Shown: positions 1 through 8,538, counted from the first letter of the stretch. The stretch: 33,980 bases of DNA from an uncultured Clostridia bacterium (GCA_944350265.1 CALVOG010000012.1:1-33980); one strand, 5' to 3'. Made by a program: numbers and translations. The notes: generated from the sequence alone by a model not told the origin.

Positions 1-1
1 G

Positions 2-283
2 CCAAGACGATATATTGATATGCCAAAAGAGTGGCAAGCACGCATCGACGAAAATATGAAAGAAGTGATAAAAAAGTTTGATGCCATCAAATTCACTTTC
101 GCTGACGATGGCATTCCATCTTTTGCCGAAGCGGAGTCGAAGTCAAATAGGCATTGCGCTGTTTACACTGCATCGCTATACAAAGTTGCAAATAAAAGCG
201 ACCTATCAAAACTTAAAAACATTGTGAAGGCGGAAAAGAAAAAGTTAACTAAAGAGGCGGAAGCAGAGCGCGAAATGCAATAA
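2..283 (+). CDS. 3' end of an unrecognised charged protein (5' truncated by window edge)
   Basis: The frame is open from the first bases of the window to a TAA at 281-283. There is no ribosome site before the first ATG (position 20), so the gene very probably begins upstream and only its last ~93 residues are visible. The visible part is soluble and highly charged, has no membrane segment, and ends in a Lys/Glu-rich tail that looks helical (KAEKKKLTKEAEAEREMQ). I do not recognise a family. It runs in the same direction as the following ribosomal cluster but is separated from it by 164 nt holding a possible terminator and a good promoter, so it is probably a separate transcription unit. Confidence 0.5.
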   Translation, partial: PRRYIDMPKEWQARIDENMKEVIKKFDAIKFTFADDGIPSFAEAESKSNRHCAVYTASLYKVANKSDLSKLKNIVKAEKKKLTKEAEAEREMQ

Positions 284-315
284 TTTAAGCGCAATTCTGG
301 CATAAAATTTTACTT

Positions 316-361
316 AAAGATTTGGGAAGGATTTTTACGCAAATTCTTAAAATCTTTTTGA
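316..361 (+). terminator. possible terminator of the upstream gene
   Basis: AAAGATTT at 316-323 is the exact reverse complement of AAATCTTT at 350-357 and is followed by T residues. The loop is long (26 nt) and the stem AT-rich, so this is a weak candidate. Confidence 0.3.
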
Positions 362-368
362 AAAACAC

Positions 369-398
369 TTGACTTTACCTATAAAGTTATGGTAACAT
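369..398 (+). promoter_or_regulatory. promoter of rpmG-secE-nusG
   Basis: A TTGACT -35 element at 369-374 is followed after 18 nt by TAACAT at 393-398. TG at 390-391 gives an extended -10 (TGGTAACAT). It sits about 50 nt upstream of the rpmG start and in front of the first gene of the cluster. Confidence 0.6.
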
Positions 399-447
399 TA
401 GACTGACACTTTTTGAGGTGTTAGTTTTTTTGTTAGGAGATGAAATT

Positions 448-609
448 ATGGCAGCACCAAAACGCAAGATAATCACATTGGAATGCACTGAGTGCAAAAA
501 CAGAAATTATTCAACTGAAAAGAATACTTCTGCTAATGCTGAAAGAATTGAAATTATGAAGTTTTGTCCAACTTGCAATAAAAGAACAAAGCATAAAGAA
601 ACAAAATAG
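448..609 (+). CDS. rpmG: Large ribosomal subunit protein bL33
   Basis: This 53-residue protein is bL33, a component of the 50S subunit near the E site. Two zinc-ribbon knuckles are visible, CTEC in the N-terminal half and CPTC near the C-terminus, so it is the zinc-binding (C+) form. The ending [11 protein letters not shown] is typical of the family. An upstream in-frame ATG at 418 exists, but the start at 448 is preferred because AGGAGA at 435-440 lies 7 nt before it and the resulting length matches the family. It is first in a run with secE (14 nt downstream) and nusG, an order common in Bacillota and other bacteria. Confidence 0.95.
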   Translation: MAAPKRKIITLECTECKNRNYSTEKNTSANAERIEIMKFCPTCNKRTKHKETK

Positions 610-623
610 TCTTTGGGGGAAGT

Positions 624-1133
624 ATGTCGAAAAAGCATAAAATTGCCAAAAAAGAGGCGCAAGCACAAAAGAAACTTTTTGACGGCGACGAGAGTTTGGA
701 GAAGATTAAGGAAATCGAAAGTGGGGTTGTTGAACTTGACGACCAAACTTTTTCTAGTGACGCCACTGCTGAAGAAAACGCCGAAGAGGTTGTAATCGAA
801 GAAGCGGACAAAGCGGAAGTAGAAAAAGCAGAAACGGTTGAAGAGAAAAAGGACGCTAAGAGCGAAAAGAGCGACAAAACTGCCGAGAAATCCAAGGTGG
901 AAGAAAAGAAAAAGCAAAAAGATAAGAACAAAAAAGGTAAGAAGAAGGAAAACAAAAAGGGGCTTGTTAAAAAGACCAAAGAAACAGCAAGCGAACTTAA
1001 AAAGGTGACGTGGCCGACCTTTGGTGATGTTGTTAAGAAAACAGGTATCGTTATCGCCTTTGTTGTGATTTTCGGGCTTTTGATTTTCGGCGTTGACACG
1101 CTTTTGGCGTTTTTGTCAGGGCTTTTGATTTAA
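624..1133 (+). CDS. secE: Preprotein translocase subunit SecE with a long charged N-terminal extension
   Basis: SecE is the small essential membrane subunit of the SecYEG channel. The diagnostic part is C-terminal: an amphipathic helix with ELKKVTWPT, then one hydrophobic segment (about residues 138-165) ending the protein. Gram-positive SecE proteins are usually around 60-75 residues. This one has 169 because of about 100 extra N-terminal residues that are very rich in Lys, Glu and Ala, low in complexity and probably disordered or coiled-coil. The start at 624 has a GGGGGA purine run just upstream. It lies between rpmG and nusG, with 10 nt to nusG, which supports the assignment. The function of the extension is unknown. 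Confidence 0.93.
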   Translation: MSKKHKIAKKEAQAQKKLFDGDESLEKIKEIESGVVELDDQTFSSDATAEENAEEVVIEEADKAEVEKAETVEEKKDAKSEKSDKTAEKSKVEEKKKQKDKNKKGKKKENKKGLVKKTKETASELKKVTWPTFGDVVKKTGIVIAFVVIFGLLIFGVDTLLAFLSGLLI

Positions 1134-1143
1134 AGGAGAAACT

Positions 1144-1674
1144 ATGGAACACTCGAAAGAACCAAAATGGTATGTTCTTCACACCTATTCGGGCTACGAA
1201 AATGTTGTGAAAGAAAACTTGGAAAATGTGATTAAAAAGTTTAATTTGGAAAACCGTATCTTCGAAATTGTCATCCCAGAAGAGGACGTCATTGAGGAAA
1301 AGAACGGCAAACAAAAACTTGTAACGCGCAAAACAATGCCTTGCTATGTTTTCATCAAAATGATATATGGCGATGACCTCTGGCACAATATTGTCAACAC
1401 GCGTGGTGTCACGGGCTTTACGGGTCCAAAAGGACGCCCTCTTGCGCTCACCGACGACGAGGTTTTAAGAATGCGCCTTGAAAAAATCAAGGTTGAAACC
1501 GACATCGAGGTTGGCGATATGGTTGAAGTTGTTGAGGGACCACTTGACAAAATGGTTGGTAAGGTGATTGGTGTTGACGCTGAAAATAACCAAGTGACGA
1601 TTGCAGTTGAAATGTTTGGGCGCGAGAATAACGTTGAGTTGGCGCTTGGGCAGGTTCACAAAATAAACCAATAA
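1144..1674 (+). CDS. nusG: Transcription termination/antitermination factor NusG
   Basis: This is a 176-residue NusG, the elongation factor that binds the RNA polymerase clamp and couples it to Rho or the ribosome. The N-terminal NGN domain begins with WYVLHTYSGYE and contains MPCYVFIKM and the VTGFTGP segment. The C-terminal KOW domain is visible from about residue 120 (GDMVEVVEGPLDKMVGKV). A strong AAAGGAGA site lies 5 nt before the ATG. Length and order (after secE) are as expected. No clear terminator follows; the 650 nt downstream hold repeats and the rplK leader, so transcription could read on into rplK-rplA. Confidence 0.97.
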   Translation: MEHSKEPKWYVLHTYSGYENVVKENLENVIKKFNLENRIFEIVIPEEDVIEEKNGKQKLVTRKTMPCYVFIKMIYGDDLWHNIVNTRGVTGFTGPKGRPLALTDDEVLRMRLEKIKVETDIEVGDMVEVVEGPLDKMVGKVIGVDAENNQVTIAVEMFGRENNVELALGQVHKINQ

Positions 1675-1900
1675 AGTTTGCAAGATTTAGAAAGTTTATT
1701 GAAAAAATGCAAATGTGATTGATATTTTTAGGGAAACCTTTAAAATATTGTCCTCAGCAAGACAAAAAACTACTGTTGTGGAATTGTTAATTCTTCCAGC
1801 AAAACCACAATAATAAAAGGTGAGAGTGAAAAATTTTGTTATTTGAGGCTCCATTAGGCTGATGTTTGGCTAATCTTGGCTATTTAAAAGAGTAAGCGTA

Positions 1901-1986
1901 TAACACAGCACTTACAGCGCCACGCTTACACATTCTAAATCAATTTTCGATTTTGTGAAGTGTAGAACTGTGAAAAAAATTAAAAA
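1901..1986 (+). repeat. direct repeat copy 1 in the nusG-rplK intergenic region
   Basis: A segment of about 86 nt, starting TAACACAGCACTTACAGCGC and ending in an A-rich stretch, recurs with few changes at 2074-2167. Each copy contains GCGCCACGCTTAC and AAATCAATTTT...TTTTGTGAAG, the latter able to form a small AT hairpin. Confidence 0.75.
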
Positions 1987-2073
1987 TGAAGCCTTAAAAT
2001 TGGTTACAATTTTGGAGAAGGAAGTGAATGTATGGTAGGTGGTTTGATATTTGCATATCGACACGCAACACGC

Positions 2074-2167
2074 TAACATAGCACTTACAGCGCCACGCTT
2101 ACTCACTCTAAATCAATTTTTAATTTTGTGAAGTGTAGAACTACGTTCGGCGAACAAAATTAAAAAT
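2074..2167 (+). repeat. direct repeat copy 2 in the nusG-rplK intergenic region
   Basis: Second copy of the repeat at 1901-1986. It differs by scattered substitutions and by a short insertion (ACGTTCGGCGA) before its terminal A-rich stretch. It ends immediately before the structured leader of rplK. The remaining DNA between nusG and the first copy (1675-1900) holds small hairpins, for example TTGTGG/CCACAA, but no gene I can support. Confidence 0.75.
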
Positions 2168-2184
2168 CACCTACAGGGAAGAGG

Positions 2185-2318
2185 ATTGGGACGGGAAACC
2201 AACGGAGTAGCCGTTAGGAAAGATTTGTCTTTCCGTGTCGGCGTTAAACGTAGTTGGTGTCCGCACCACTATTTTGTGGGAGAGCGATTGCCACGCTCAA
2301 TTCACCACTTTAAGGAGG
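2185..2318 (+). promoter_or_regulatory. structured 5' leader of rplK-rplA, candidate L1 autoregulatory site
   Basis: Several short perfect stems occur in a row: AACGG/CCGTT (2201-2205 with 2211-2215), GGAAAGA/TCTTTCC with a TTTG loop (2217-2234), and GGTG/CACC with a TCCG loop (2256-2267). ACCAAC (2198-2203) can instead pair with GTTGGT (2253-2258), which would exclude two of these. Last, GTGG (2276-2279) pairs with CCAC (2305-2308) and GAGCG (2282-2286) with CGCTC (2294-2298), leaving an asymmetric GA/AATTCA internal loop. This last element stops 4 nt before the Shine-Dalgarno. L1 is known to repress its own L11-L1 operon in several bacteria by binding a helix-asymmetric loop-helix in the mRNA. 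That this is such a site is inference. Confidence 0.5.
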
Positions 2319-2324
2319 TATTTT

Positions 2325-2753
2325 ATGGCGGCAAAAAAGATTAAAGCGATTGTAAAATTGCAACTTGAAGCCGGTAAAGCCACTCCAGGACCACCAGTTG
2401 GTTCCACTCTTGGACCACACGGTATTAACATCGCGGGCTTTACAAAGGAATTCAACGAAAAAACGGCTTCGCAAGCAGGGTTTATCATCCCTGTTGTGAT
2501 AACTATCTATGAAGATAGAAGTTTCACATTCATTTTGAAGACTCCACCAGCAGCAGTGCTTATAAAGAAAGCGATTGCGGTAGAGACAGGTTCTGGAAAA
2601 CCAAACAAACAAAAAGTCGGAAAAATCACAAAAGAGCAATTAAGAAAGATTGCTGAAACCAAAATGCCAGATTTGAACGCTTCTTCCATCGAAAGTGCGA
2701 TGAGTATGATTGCTGGAACGGCGAGAAGTATGGGCGTTGAGGTCGTGGATTAA
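2325..2753 (+). CDS. rplK: Large ribosomal subunit protein uL11
   Basis: This 142-residue protein is uL11, which forms the GTPase-associated centre with 23S rRNA and the L10/L12 stalk. Family signatures are clear: [16 protein letters not shown] near the N-terminus (the proline-rich thiostrepton-contact region), LGPHGINI, and the C-terminal rRNA-binding domain with [10 protein letters not shown]. An in-frame open frame extends upstream, but the ATG at 2325 is chosen because AAGGAGG at 2312-2318 precedes it and the sequence begins MAAKKIKA as in other uL11 proteins. It is 9 nt upstream of rplA and probably cotranscribed with it. Confidence 0.97.
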   Translation: MAAKKIKAIVKLQLEAGKATPGPPVGSTLGPHGINIAGFTKEFNEKTASQAGFIIPVVITIYEDRSFTFILKTPPAAVLIKKAIAVETGSGKPNKQKVGKITKEQLRKIAETKMPDLNASSIESAMSMIAGTARSMGVEVVD

Positions 2754-2762
2754 GGAGGAGTT

Positions 2763-3446
2763 ATGAAGAAAGGAAAAAGATATTTAAAGAGCCTTGAAGC
2801 CTATGACAAGTCCAAATCTTACGACATTGGCGAGGCAGTTGAAAACGTTTTAAACACAGCAAATGCAAAGTTCGACGAAACCATTGAGGTGCACGTAAAA
2901 CTTGGCGTTGACGGCAGAAATGCTGACCAACAAGTGCGTGGCGTTGTGGTTTTGCCAAACGGAACAGGTAAGAGTGTTAAGGTTTTGGTGATTGCTCGTG
3001 GCGATAAGGCAAACGATGCAACAAGCGCTGGTGCTGATTTTGTGGGCGCTGAAGAGATTGTCACAAAAATCCAAGGCGGATGGCTTGATTTTGACGTCTG
3101 CATAACCACCCCTGATATGATGGGAATTGTGGGCAGAATCGCAAGAATTTTGGGACCTAAGGGCCTTATGCCAAACCCAAAAAGCGGAACAGTCACAACT
3201 GATGTTGCAAAGGCAGTTAAAGATGTTAAAGCAGGTAAGGTTGAGTATAGACTCGACAAGGGTAACAATGTGCACGTTATCATCGGCAAAAAGAGTTTCG
3301 GCAAGGAAAAACTTGTGGAAAACTTCACAACCGTTATGGACGCCATTGTGCGCGCAAAACCTGCTGCAGCGAAGGGGCAGTATATAAGAAATGTCACCCT
3401 TGCTTCTTCTATGGGGCCTGGGGTTAAGGTTTCTTATAGTCTATAA
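2763..3446 (+). CDS. rplA: Large ribosomal subunit protein uL1
   Basis: This 227-residue protein is uL1, the protein of the mobile L1 stalk that helps move deacylated tRNA through the E site. It also commonly represses its own operon. The sequence contains the expected [10 protein letters not shown], the domain II stretch with [16 protein letters not shown] and the C-terminal [18 protein letters not shown] lies directly before the ATG. It is the last gene of this transcript: a terminator follows within 15 nt. The usual next genes rplJ and rplL are not here, so the cluster has been split in this genome. Confidence 0.97.
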   Translation: MKKGKRYLKSLEAYDKSKSYDIGEAVENVLNTANAKFDETIEVHVKLGVDGRNADQQVRGVVVLPNGTGKSVKVLVIARGDKANDATSAGADFVGAEEIVTKIQGGWLDFDVCITTPDMMGIVGRIARILGPKGLMPNPKSGTVTTDVAKAVKDVKAGKVEYRLDKGNNVHVIIGKKSFGKEKLVENFTTVMDAIVRAKPAAAKGQYIRNVTLASSMGPGVKVSYSL

Positions 3447-3458
3447 GCCCTCAAATGA

Positions 3459-3485
3459 AAGGCAGGGCGACCTGTCTTTTCTTCT
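3459..3485 (+). terminator. rho-independent terminator after rplA
   Basis: GGCAGG (3461-3466), loop GCGA, CCTGTC (3471-3476) with one G-T pair, followed by TTTTCTT. It starts 15 nt after the rplA stop. Confidence 0.75.
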
Positions 3486-3519
3486 ACCATTGAAAATTTT
3501 ACATATTTTCGACATTAAA

Positions 3520-3552
3520 AGTGCTTTTGCGCACGCATACAAAAAAAGCACT
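3520..3552. repeat. inverted repeat between rplA and the 1440-aa surface protein
   Basis: AGTGCTTTT (3520-3528) is the exact reverse complement of AAAAGCACT (3544-3552), giving a 9-bp stem. It has no T-run in the plus direction. It could be a second terminator-like hairpin or part of the promoter region of the next gene. Confidence 0.5.
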
Positions 3553-3597
3553 AACGCAAAATAAAAACGAATTTTTCGAACAACTTTCACATTTTAT

Positions 3598-3626
3598 TTG
3601 ACTTGCATTGCCTTTTTATATTAAAA
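3598..3626 (+). promoter_or_regulatory. possible promoter of the 1440-aa surface protein
   Basis: TTGACT at 3598-3603 has TTAAAA after 17 nt or TATTAA after 15 nt. The -35 is good and the -10 is weak. It lies about 45-70 nt before the ATG at 3671. Confidence 0.4.
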
Positions 3627-3670
3627 TGGATTTGTTGATTAGACAAAGAAATAACACTAGGGAGATTTTT

Positions 3671-6600
3671 ATGAAAGTTAAAACACAAAAATACACATTT
3701 AAAGCCTTTGCTCTTTTGTTTGCTCTTTTGTTTACTGTGCTTTTCATTCCAGTAAACGAAATGGCTGCTTGGGCGAAAATCGCTGAGGAATATACGGATT
3801 ATTCCTATATGACTATCGGCTCTGAGGACGAAAAGGTAACCACCAGCGTCTATACTGGCGCAACTTACACCATTGCTAACGCTTATATCGGCGGAAAATC
3901 GTCGTTTAAGATTGGCGATGAGTCGTTGACGACGGGCGATACTGAACTTTCTGCGGGTGTTAAACTTGTTCGCTCCGATGTTACTGTAACCTACGGTTCT
4001 TCCATTGGTTCTGAACACGGCAAGGTTGAAGTTACAAAGAGTGAGGATGGCTCAAGTTACGGCACTTTTAAGGCTGAAAGAGAGGGCGCTTACACTGTGA
4101 CCTATTCTTACGCATACGAAATTGACGGCAAAACATATTACAACTACTATGATATGACGGTTGCAAGTTATGTTTCTGAGGTTAACATCAATTTGGAAGC
4201 AAATCAGCAGGATTTCTTCCCTTCCATTATCGACCTTAGCCTTCTTAATAAAGAGAAACTTCCTTTGCCTGTTCCAACTGTAACTGACGAAGATGGCGAA
4301 GAGATTGAAAACTTGGAAATCATTATCGACGACGGAGAACTTGCGGATAAGAGCGAAGTTGGCCCAGAGGATGATATCAATCAACTTCTTGTCACTGTAA
4401 CAGGCGGACCAAAAGGTTCAACCATCAATAAAACCGAATATTTGACGATGGAAGAAGGCAAAGTGGTGCTTAACACCGCTGTGTTCACTGCTGATGGCTT
4501 TGACACCGAATTTGCTGATTATGAAATCACATATTCCTTCTATCACAACGGTCAATTCATCACATCTCTTCCAAAGGAAAAGACCACAGTTTACAAGAAA
4601 TATTATGAAAACTACTCGCAGGCCAACCTAACAATTAAAACTGACGCTTCAATGCCAACGTCGGTTCAGCCAGGTGTTGAGCAAGAATTGCCAGGCGTTA
4701 TTGTGACAACAAACAGCAAAGTTACGCCTGAAAATTCCACAGTTGACGTGTATTACACATTGAAGGTTCAATATAGAGCGAAGGCAGGTGACAAACCGGC
4801 TGACTTAGACAAGGCGCTCTATAACACCGACGCTGAAAATCCAGTTGTTGACAAAGATGGTAACCTTGTTGACCCAACCAAATTCACTCCGCTTCAAGAG
4901 GGTTACTACAACTTCATCTACACCGCAACTGATATCTATGGCAACACTGTTTCCACTTCAACATTTGAGTATAAGTGGGATAATGTTAAAGACACCGAAA
5001 AGCCAAGCGCTATCGTTTACGACGCATCAGTGGTTGACGAGGACGGCAAACCAACCCTTGAGGATGCTTCTTCAAAACTTAAATTAAACGCTTATCCAAA
5101 TGGCGTTGTAATCTACGCCGTTGGCATTAAGGATAACCTTGCAACAATCGAAACTGCTGACCTTAAAAGAGAAGTGCTTTCAAGCAGTAGCACGAACGAC
5201 GAGCCTCTCTTTGTGATTGAAGGTTACGATGCATACAACTTGGTGTTCAACTATAAGGCATCAAGTAACGAAACAAATAACGCTTATGAAAACTTCTTGG
5301 ATAACAACTACTTGGTTAGAAAAGACATTGCGAATAAAGAATTAAGCGTGGAAAACGATGCCGAAATGCTTTCTTACTTCAAAGATAACCACTACCTTAT
5401 CGTTATCGACAGAGGAAATGCGGGCGAAATTCAAAGATATTTTGAAGACGTGTTCACCGCTCAAAGCGCTGAAATAACTGACGGCGAATCTCTTATCGCT
5501 TGGGCAAGTGAGCAAACCGAAGAAACCCTTTCTTCACTTGGTTTTGCATTTATCGACACAAAGGAGACCTTTGGTGCTAGTTCAAATAATGGCGGATTTA
5601 ACTATTCAACCTATTCAATTAGATACTGCGCTGTGGATACGGCTGACAACGAGAATTATCATTCCTACAGCATCACACTCACCACAAGTTCCGATAATGA
5701 AGCACCAGAACTTTCCATTTCCACAACTTTTGAAGATGTTTATCAACCAACCGAAAAGGTGACCTTCGCAAAACCTACCGTTTCTGACAACGAGGATACC
5801 TCGGCAAGAATGATTGTTAAAACATTCTATCGTCTTTTGGACGACGAAGGCAATGTTGTTGAGGTTAAGGACGGCGAAGAGGTTATTTCAAACGTTGATA
5901 TGGATGACATCTTTGACGACCTTACAACACAACAAGATAACATTAACGATTCAACTGGTATAACCTATGCAGAAATGTATAAAAAATACCACTTCTCCAC
6001 TGAGGACACGAACGATGGTTATGTTGATATAACCGACAGCGAAGCAAGCGAATACACCATCGACCTTGCAAAATCAAACGGCGCAACCAAGGTTCAAATC
6101 TTTGCTTATGCTTATGACGACGCTGGCAATGTTGGCGTGGTTGGCAAAGAATTTGACGTTGCAAACGAAATCGACAAAGCGGTTCCAAAACTTAAATCGG
6201 TTGAGGTTGAGGACGAAAAGGTTTACTACACAAATGGCGACATTGAAACTCCAACTGTGACCGTTGTTGACGACCTTGTTTCCTATATGGAATACAACAT
6301 TGTGGCAAGCCACATCGACGAGGAAGGCAACAGAACTTCCGCCGAAACGGTGTTTAATGCAACAAAATCTTCAAGCGAAAGCGAAGGCGAATTTGTTGTC
6401 AATGGCGGAACATTCAGCCCATCGTTTGCTGGCGACTACACAATTTCAACCGCACTCACTGATAGAGCAAACAACACCATCGTTGTGTTCACACATTACG
6501 AAGTTAACGAAACAATCAACAGCAACAACTTCAACGTGACCTACGCTTTTGACGGCGCGGAAGTTGAGTTAGACGAATACTATGATGCTGAAACTGGTAA

Positions 6601-7993
6601 GTTCAAGGGTGTGAACATCCCAACACCAGAAGTTGAAATTTTCATTGATAACACTGTTGACTATGAAACCTATAAAGAAAATGCTGACAGTTACACCGAA
6701 AAGAAGCCAGATTACGTTGTGATTGGCGTGGACGCTGACGGCAGAGCAACTGACTACTCAGTTTCGAACGGTTTGAAGAACACCTTTGTGCCAAAAACTA
6801 GCGATGTTGGCAAACAAATTGAGGTGACCTACACTGTTAATTTGAGAGCATACAATCCATCATATTTCACTTACAACGAAGGCACAAAAACTGACCTTGA
6901 CGAATTTAACAAAAACTACTTCACAATGGTTGAAGGCGACACAACAACAAAGTTTAAGACCATTGACGAAAACACTTTGAAACTTAAGTTTACTGACGAT
7001 AATGTGTATATTGCTGAAAAGGACAGCGAGGGTAACATCACCGCTTACCTTTCAACAGACGCAAGTAAGACTGATGTTACTACCTCTACACTTTCATCCT
7101 TAGACTTCAATGAGATTTTTGGTAACCTTATTACGGTTGTAAGCAATAGCGCGGAAGAAAATGGCGTGAAGTATATTAAAGTTAGCGATAAAACAGGTCC
7201 TGTTATCGAGAAGTCTTACTATAACTATGAAAGAACGATTGACGCTGAAAGACTTGAAGACGAAGGCTATACGCTTAAAATTAAAGGCATTTCAGCAAGT
7301 GACGCAAGTGGAATTAACTTCAACAAATCTTCGATAACCGTTAAGATTGAAAGAAAAGAAGATGGCGACACAATCACTGACACAACCATTTACTCTGACG
7401 GCGACGCTGAACTTTATAACGGCACCGAAAAGGTTATTAAGGATAACTGCACAATCACAATCACCTACACTGTGTTTGATAACAACAATAACTCCACAAC
7501 TTCGGAAGGATATGTGATTAAAGCGGGCGACGTAACTGCGCCAGAAGTTAAACTTGACGGCATCAGCGAAGAGGACTTCACAAAAGTTCCTGCACTCACA
7601 AAGTTGGAGGATAACCTTCTTAAGATTGATATTTCAAAGATTAAGGTGACCGACGATAACACCGCTCCTGAGAATATCACAGTTAAATATGAACTCACTT
7701 TGGAAGGCTCAACTGAAACAATTGAGGCTGAGTATCAAACTGACAACGAAATCGCTTACAAGGTGACTGAGGCGGGCGTTTACACCTTTAAGGTTATCGC
7801 AAGCGACGAGGCTGGAAACTTCAACGACAGCGTGACATTTGACTTTGATTTCACCGTTGAGGACACATCTCCAACAAACGTAAATCAAATCATCGGCACT
7901 GTGCTTATCGTTATTTCCGTGCTTGTTCTTGCAGGCGTAATCATCTACTTTGTTGTTTCCAAAGTTAAACTCGACAAAGAGTTGAAAAAGTAA
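3671..7993 (+). CDS. Giant secreted, membrane-anchored protein with Ig-like repeats (1440 aa)
   Basis: Residues 1-35 form a Sec signal peptide: a basic start (KVKTQKYTFK), a hydrophobic core of Phe/Leu/Ala, and a likely cleavage near AAWAKI. The body is acidic and rich in Asp, Glu, Thr, Val and Tyr. It shows repeated beta-sandwich signatures of bacterial Ig-like domains: DNEAPELS, DKAVPKL, DTEKPSA and DKTGPV at domain starts, and D-x-x-GN motifs near domain ends (DIYGNTV, DDAGNVGV, DEAGNFND). The C-terminus has one membrane helix (IIGTVLIVISVLVLAGVIIYF) and a short basic tail, with no LPXTG motif, so it is membrane-anchored rather than sortase-linked. GGGAG lies 7 nt before the chosen ATG; an upstream in-frame ATG at 3608 lacks a ribosome site. 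It is probably an adhesin or surface-layer-type protein; the ligand is unknown. It faces the 2763-residue protein of similar build. Confidence 0.8.
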   Translation: MKVKTQKYTFKAFALLFALLFTVLFIPVNEMAAWAKIAEEYTDYSYMTIGSEDEKVTTSVYTGATYTIANAYIGGKSSFKIGDESLTTGDTELSAGVKLVRSDVTVTYGSSIGSEHGKVEVTKSEDGSSYGTFKAEREGAYTVTYSYAYEIDGKTYYNYYDMTVASYVSEVNINLEANQQDFFPSIIDLSLLNKEKLPLPVPTVTDEDGEEIENLEIIIDDGELADKSEVGPEDDINQLLVTVTGGPKGSTINKTEYLTMEEGKVVLNTAVFTADGFDTEFADYEITYSFYHNGQFITSLPKEKTTVYKKYYENYSQANLTIKTDASMPTSVQPGVEQELPGVIVTTNSKVTPENSTVDVYYTLKVQYRAKAGDKPADLDKALYNTDAENPVVDKDGNLVDPTKFTPLQEGYYNFIYTATDIYGNTVSTSTFEYKWDNVKDTEKPSAIVYDASVVDEDGKPTLEDASSKLKLNAYPNGVVIYAVGIKDNLATIETADLKREVLSSSSTNDEPLFVIEGYDAYNLVFNYKASSNETNNAYENFLDNNYLVRKDIANKELSVENDAEMLSYFKDNHYLIVIDRGNAGEIQRYFEDVFTAQSAEITDGESLIAWASEQTEETLSSLGFAFIDTKETFGASSNNGGFNYSTYSIRYCAVDTADNENYHSYSITLTTSSDNEAPELSISTTFEDVYQPTEKVTFAKPTVSDNEDTSARMIVKTFYRLLDDEGNVVEVKDGEEVISNVDMDDIFDDLTTQQDNINDSTGITYAEMYKKYHFSTEDTNDGYVDITDSEASEYTIDLAKSNGATKVQIFAYAYDDAGNVGVVGKEFDVANEIDKAVPKLKSVEVEDEKVYYTNGDIETPTVTVVDDLVSYMEYNIVASHIDEEGNRTSAETVFNATKSSSESEGEFVVNGGTFSPSFAGDYTISTALTDRANNTIVVFTHYEVNETINSNNFNVTYAFDGAEVELDEYYDAETGKFKGVNIPTPEVEIFIDNTVDYETYKENADSYTEKKPDYVVIGVDADGRATDYSVSNGLKNTFVPKTSDVGKQIEVTYTVNLRAYNPSYFTYNEGTKTDLDEFNKNYFTMVEGDTTTKFKTIDENTLKLKFTDDNVYIAEKDSEGNITAYLSTDASKTDVTTSTLSSLDFNEIFGNLITVVSNSAEENGVKYIKVSDKTGPVIEKSYYNYERTIDAERLEDEGYTLKIKGISASDASGINFNKSSITVKIERKEDGDTITDTTIYSDGDAELYNGTEKVIKDNCTITITYTVFDNNNNSTTSEGYVIKAGDVTAPEVKLDGISEEDFTKVPALTKLEDNLLKIDISKIKVTDDNTAPENITVKYELTLEGSTETIEAEYQTDNEIAYKVTEAGVYTFKVIASDEAGNFNDSVTFDFDFTVEDTSPTNVNQIIGTVLIVISVLVLAGVIIYFVVSKVKLDKELKK

Positions 7994-8023
7994 TAACTAA
8001 GTGGCATTAGAGAGCGCATAAAA

Positions 8024-8050
8024 AGTTTAAACCGACAAAAGGTTTAAACT
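8024..8050. repeat. perfect inverted repeat after the 1440-aa gene
   Basis: AGTTTAAACC (8024-8033) and GGTTTAAACT (8041-8050) form a perfect 10-bp stem around a GACAAAA loop, 30 nt past the stop codon. It has no adjacent T-run, so its role is uncertain. Confidence 0.7.
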
Positions 8051-8071
8051 GAGAAAAGTTTTAGACCTAAC

Positions 8072-8107
8072 AAAAAAGATAATGGAAATTTCCACTATCT
8101 TTTTTTA
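8072..8107 (+). terminator. rho-independent terminator of the 1440-aa surface protein gene
   Basis: An AAAAAGATA arm pairs with TATCTTTTT and an inner TGGAA with TTCCA, followed by a run of T. It lies about 80 nt after the stop codon. Confidence 0.75.
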
Positions 8108-8278
8108 ATGCCTATTGCAAAATGCTTAATGTAATGAGAAAGTCCTTGCGGTAGAAGCGCTGTGCGTGTTAAGTGTTCTAATAAATGTTCTAAAGAGTAT
8201 AGGTTTGACTTATGCGGAAACAATCGAGAAAGGTTGGCTTTTAAGTGGTTGTTTTCGAATTTTAGTAAGCCGTTCTAC

Positions 8279-8345
8279 GACTCGGCGTTGTCTCAGAATG
8301 ACAAATAGGCTATCAGTCCTAACGGTAGAAGCGATGCTACGCGCC
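8279..8345 (+). repeat. dispersed intergenic repeat, 5'-truncated copy
   Basis: Contains CTCAGAATGACAAATAGGC, TATCAGTCCTAACGGTAGAAG and CGCCAAGCG, matching the right half of the family described at 8370-8480. The left half (CGGGTGCTACGACGAGATTC) is missing. Confidence 0.75.
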
Positions 8346-8369
8346 AAGCGTTTTTTAAGTGGATAGATT

Positions 8370-8480
8370 AGACGTTCGCGGGCGGGTGCTACGACGAGAT
8401 TCTTCGCTTCGCCTCAGAATGACAAATAGGCTATCAGTCCTTGCGGTAGAAGCGCTGTGCGTGTTAAGTGTTCTAATGTG
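8370..8480 (+). repeat. dispersed intergenic repeat, near full-length copy
   Basis: This is the clearest copy of a repeat found about a dozen times in the window. The order is: TTCGCGGGCGGGTGCTACG, ACGAGATTCTTCGCTTCGCC, TCAGAATGACAAAT, TATCAGTCCTTGCGGTAGAAG and GTGCGTGTTAAGTG. The core can fold, with ATTCT pairing with AGAAT around GC-rich arms. It lies between the converging 3' ends of the two giant genes. No open reading frame is associated with it. Confidence 0.85.
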
Positions 8481-8538
8481 AGTTAAGCGTTTTAATAAGC
8501 GTTTTAAAGAGTTATAGGTTGAACTTATGCGTAGGCAA

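Noticed and set aside
507..1099. Minus-strand open frames of 136 and 181 codons opposite rpmG and secE
   Set aside because: Their Phe/Leu/Ser-rich text is the mirror of the Lys/Glu-rich SecE extension; they lack starts with ribosome sites.
2030..2083. 17-codon frame with purine-rich upstream site, considered as a leader peptide for rplK
   Set aside because: It ends inside a repeat copy, contains no regulatory codon run, and ribosomal operons are not normally attenuated that way.
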